Source: CAYOLL01 sp964404765 [NCBI: uncultured Gemmatimonadota bacterium]
Lineage (GTDB): Bacteria > 4572-55
Direction: 5' to 3'
NCBI GenBank assembly: GCA_964404765.1
Contig: CAYOLL010000216.1
Span: 1-9,444 of the forward strand
Length of the DNA: 9,444 nt
The translations under genes were made by a program, and so were the position numbers. This document shows, piece after piece, positions 7,975-9,444 of this stretch; the stretch's first letter is position 1; each line of letters starts with the position of its first letter. The notes below the pieces were generated by a model that saw only the letters and a list, made by a program, of their open reading frames with translations, was not told the origin of the DNA and ran no database searches.

Positions 7975-7991
7975 TGTTGCAACAGGCTGCA

Positions 7992-7997
7992 AGGAGG
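7992..7997 (+). promoter_or_regulatory. Strong ribosome binding site of the second propeller gene
   Basis: AGGAGG lies five bases before ATG 8003. It is the only full Shine-Dalgarno match in the window and decides the start of the following gene. It contrasts with the kinase gene, which has none at any candidate start. Confidence 0.8.
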
Positions 7998-8002
7998 GGA
8001 AG

Positions 8003-9444
8003 ATGAAAACTACATTTGGGAAAATGAGGCTGTTCGCGGTCGTTGCCTTGTGCTTGGGAGGATTTGGCCGGGTTGAGGCGCAGAATCCGGAGTGGATTAA
8101 TTATACGAATGGAGATATAGTGTATGCTATTACCCTTGAAGGCGATTTTGTTTGGATCGGCACAAACGGCGGCTTGGTGAAGCTGAATAAACTGACCGGT
8201 AAAATGATTTTCTACAATCACGCTAATTCAGGCTTACCACAAAACGCAATAACCTCACTGATCCGTGATGTTTATGGGAATATCTGGGTTGGGACTTCCA
8301 AAGGTTTAGCACTTTTTGATGGTATGACTTGGACTGTTTACAATATCAGCAATTCCGGCTTGCCGGGTAACGCTATTACTTCACTGGCCAGTGACACTTC
8401 CGGCAATATTTGGGTGGGAACTTATGGATCAGGTTTAGCTCGTTTTAACGGCGTCAGATGGGATGTCTATAGCGTGAGCAACTCGGATTTGCCGGATAAC
8501 TATGTCAGGTCAATAGCCAGTAATGATATTAACGGAAACATTTGGATTGGAACTGGCTCCGGGCTGGCACATTTCGATGGAATAACTTGGACGGTTTACA
8601 GCACAAGCAATTCTGATTTACCAAGTAACAATATCACATCGTTACTCAGCGATGTGAATGAAAATATCTGGATTGGAACTGGTAACGGTTTGGTTTACTT
8701 TGATGGCACAAATTGGATTATTTATAATATCGGCAATTCTGGGTTATCAAGCAATAATATTGTATCATTGACTATCGGCATTGATAAGAACATCTGGATT
8801 GGAACCGACTCAGGTCTAACACTTTTTGACGGTATAAATTGGACTGTCTATAATAGACATAATTCCAGCTTACCGAATGATTATATTCTGTCTATTGCCT
8901 GTTACGACAGTACAAATGTATGGATTGGAACATGGGGAGACGGTTTGACCCGTTTTGATGGTATCAATTGGGTCGCCTATCTCACCTGTAACTCTGCCTT
9001 GCCTCTTAATCAAATCTTTTCATTGACCGTAGACGCTAATGACAATAAGTGGATTGGGACGCATCGCGGTGTAACGAAATTTGATGGCGTTAACTGGATA
9101 ACTTACAACATTTCCAACTCAGGTTTACCGGATAATGGTGTCAACTCTTTAGCAAGTGACGTTGTGGGTAATATATGGATTGGGACTGCCGGCGGTTTGG
9201 CTCGCTTTGATGAAGTCAGTTGGAATGTTTACAACAACAGCAATTCAAATTTGCCGTACAATTATGTTGGGCCACTAATCATTGACGCTAGCGAAAATAA
9301 ATGGATAGGAACTTTGGGCGGTGGCTTGGCACGTTTTGACGGTACGAATTGGAGGATATACAACACTGCCAATTCCGATTTGCCGGATAATGTAAATCGG
9401 CACATTAAATTGTACCAAAAATCGGCAAATAAAAGTGTACCACC
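8003..9444 (+). CDS. Secreted beta-propeller repeat protein, interrupted by insertion element
   Basis: ATG 8003 follows a strong ribosome site. Residues 1-26 form a signal peptide (LFAVVALCLGG, cleavage after VEA). From residue 28 on there are ten repeats of about 40-44 residues with the pattern N-x-W-I-G-T-x-x-G-L-x-x-F-D-G-x-x-W-x-x-Y, then NS-x-LP-x-N and a strand ending in a Ser/Ala-Asp turn. These are Reg_prop/two-component-regulator-propeller-like blades; ten is more than one seven-blade propeller, so the intact protein was longer. The propeller pattern stops at LPDN (9380-9391). The last 18 codons before the window edge come from an insertion-sequence end, not from the gene. The gene is visibly richer in A and T than the kinase. 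Position after the kinase on the same strand, 87 bases away, suggests a shared role or an acquired propeller neighbour. The ligand is unknown. Confidence 0.85.
   Translation, partial: MKTTFGKMRLFAVVALCLGGFGRVEAQNPEWINYTNGDIVYAITLEGDFVWIGTNGGLVKLNKLTGKMIFYNHANSGLPQNAITSLIRDVYGNIWVGTSKGLALFDGMTWTVYNISNSGLPGNAITSLASDTSGNIWVGTYGSGLARFNGVRWDVYSVSNSDLPDNYVRSIASNDINGNIWIGTGSGLAHFDGITWTVYSTSNSDLPSNNITSLLSDVNENIWIGTGNGLVYFDGTNWIIYNIGNSGLSSNNIVSLTIGIDKNIWIGTDSGLTLFDGINWTVYNRHNSSLPNDYILSIACYDSTNVWIGTWGDGLTRFDGINWVAYLTCNSALPLNQIFSLTVDANDNKWIGTHRGVTKFDGVNWITYNISNSGLPDNGVNSLASDVVGNIWIGTAGGLARFDEVSWNVYNNSNSNLPYNYVGPLIIDASENKWIGTLGGGLARFDGTNWRIYNTANSDLPDNVNRHIKLYQKSANKSVP
9391..9444. mobile_element. Terminal end of an IS21-family-like insertion sequence
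   Basis: At 9391 the propeller repeat ends abruptly and the sequence starts with TGTAAATCGGCAC. IS21-family elements begin with TG and carry several short direct repeats at their ends, commonly with ATCGGCA and GTACCA elements like those here. The transposase (istA/istB) would lie beyond the window, so neither it nor a target duplication can be seen. Family assignment is by recalled pattern of the terminus. Confidence 0.6.
9394..9442. repeat. Two 24-bp direct repeats of the insertion-sequence end
   Basis: Copies at 9394-9417 and 9419-9442 are identical at 21 of 24 positions, share the AAATCGGCA start and TGTACCA end, and are separated by one base. Multiple terminal repeats of this kind serve as transposase binding sites in IS21-type elements. 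Confidence 0.8.

Noticed and set aside
7313-8221. Minus-strand open frame of 302 codons over the end of the kinase and the next gene
   Set aside because: It overlaps two well-supported plus-strand genes, has no recognisable motif and shows the His/Arg-rich look of an antisense frame.
9394-9442. Start of a CRISPR array
   Set aside because: Only two imperfect copies with a one-base spacer; fits a transposon terminus rather than repeats with spacers.

Overview
The window looks like a metagenome-derived contig with two unrelated compositions. Positions 1 to about 625 are very GC-rich and carry two minus-strand genes of myxobacterial style: a DAG/PTD-rich lipoprotein and the tail of what looks like a CPBP-family membrane protease. 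From about 625 onward the sequence is moderate in GC. It encodes secreted repeat proteins, a type I dockerin-like protein and a giant propeller-containing hybrid histidine kinase, a mix seen in Bacteroidetes, Calditrichaeota and KSB1-type bacteria. I cannot fix the taxon from the sequence. Both genes that meet near 615-640 are cut at the same point, so the join is more likely an assembly or cloning chimera than a natural boundary.

Layout. Minus strand: lipoprotein (514 down to 1, open at the window edge) and CPBP tail (622-554). Plus strand: 3' part of a fibre-like protein (621-1316), a secreted protein ending in a dockerin-like domain (1366-2595), a small antitoxin-like protein (2617-2856), and the overlapping remnant of a nucleotidyltransferase gene with its middle deleted (2789-2928). 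The stretch 2929-3235 has no convincing gene. It holds an intrinsic terminator (3105-3129), a large hairpin repeat (3146-3216) and a 15-bp tandem duplication (3213-3242). The main gene (about 3236-7915) has a signal peptide, 14 propeller repeats (two seven-blade propellers), a Y_Y_Y domain, one membrane helix, a histidine kinase, a receiver domain, a class III nucleotide cyclase domain and a C-terminal helical tail. After a G-rich repeat stretch comes a second secreted propeller protein (from 8003). It is interrupted at 9391 by what looks like the end of an IS21-family insertion sequence, which runs off the window.

How the parts may work together. The large receptor resembles the hybrid two-component sensors that Bacteroidetes use to sense polysaccharides outside the inner membrane, but its output is a nucleotide cyclase homologue instead of an AraC-type DNA-binding domain. 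It would therefore turn an extracytoplasmic signal into a cyclic nucleotide through an intramolecular His-Asp relay. Two positions that normally read the purine base in class III cyclases are non-canonical. A 31-bp-arm inverted repeat has been inserted in frame into its ATPase domain. The neighbouring secreted dockerin and propeller proteins fit a surface or polysaccharide-related setting, but no enzyme in the window proves this.
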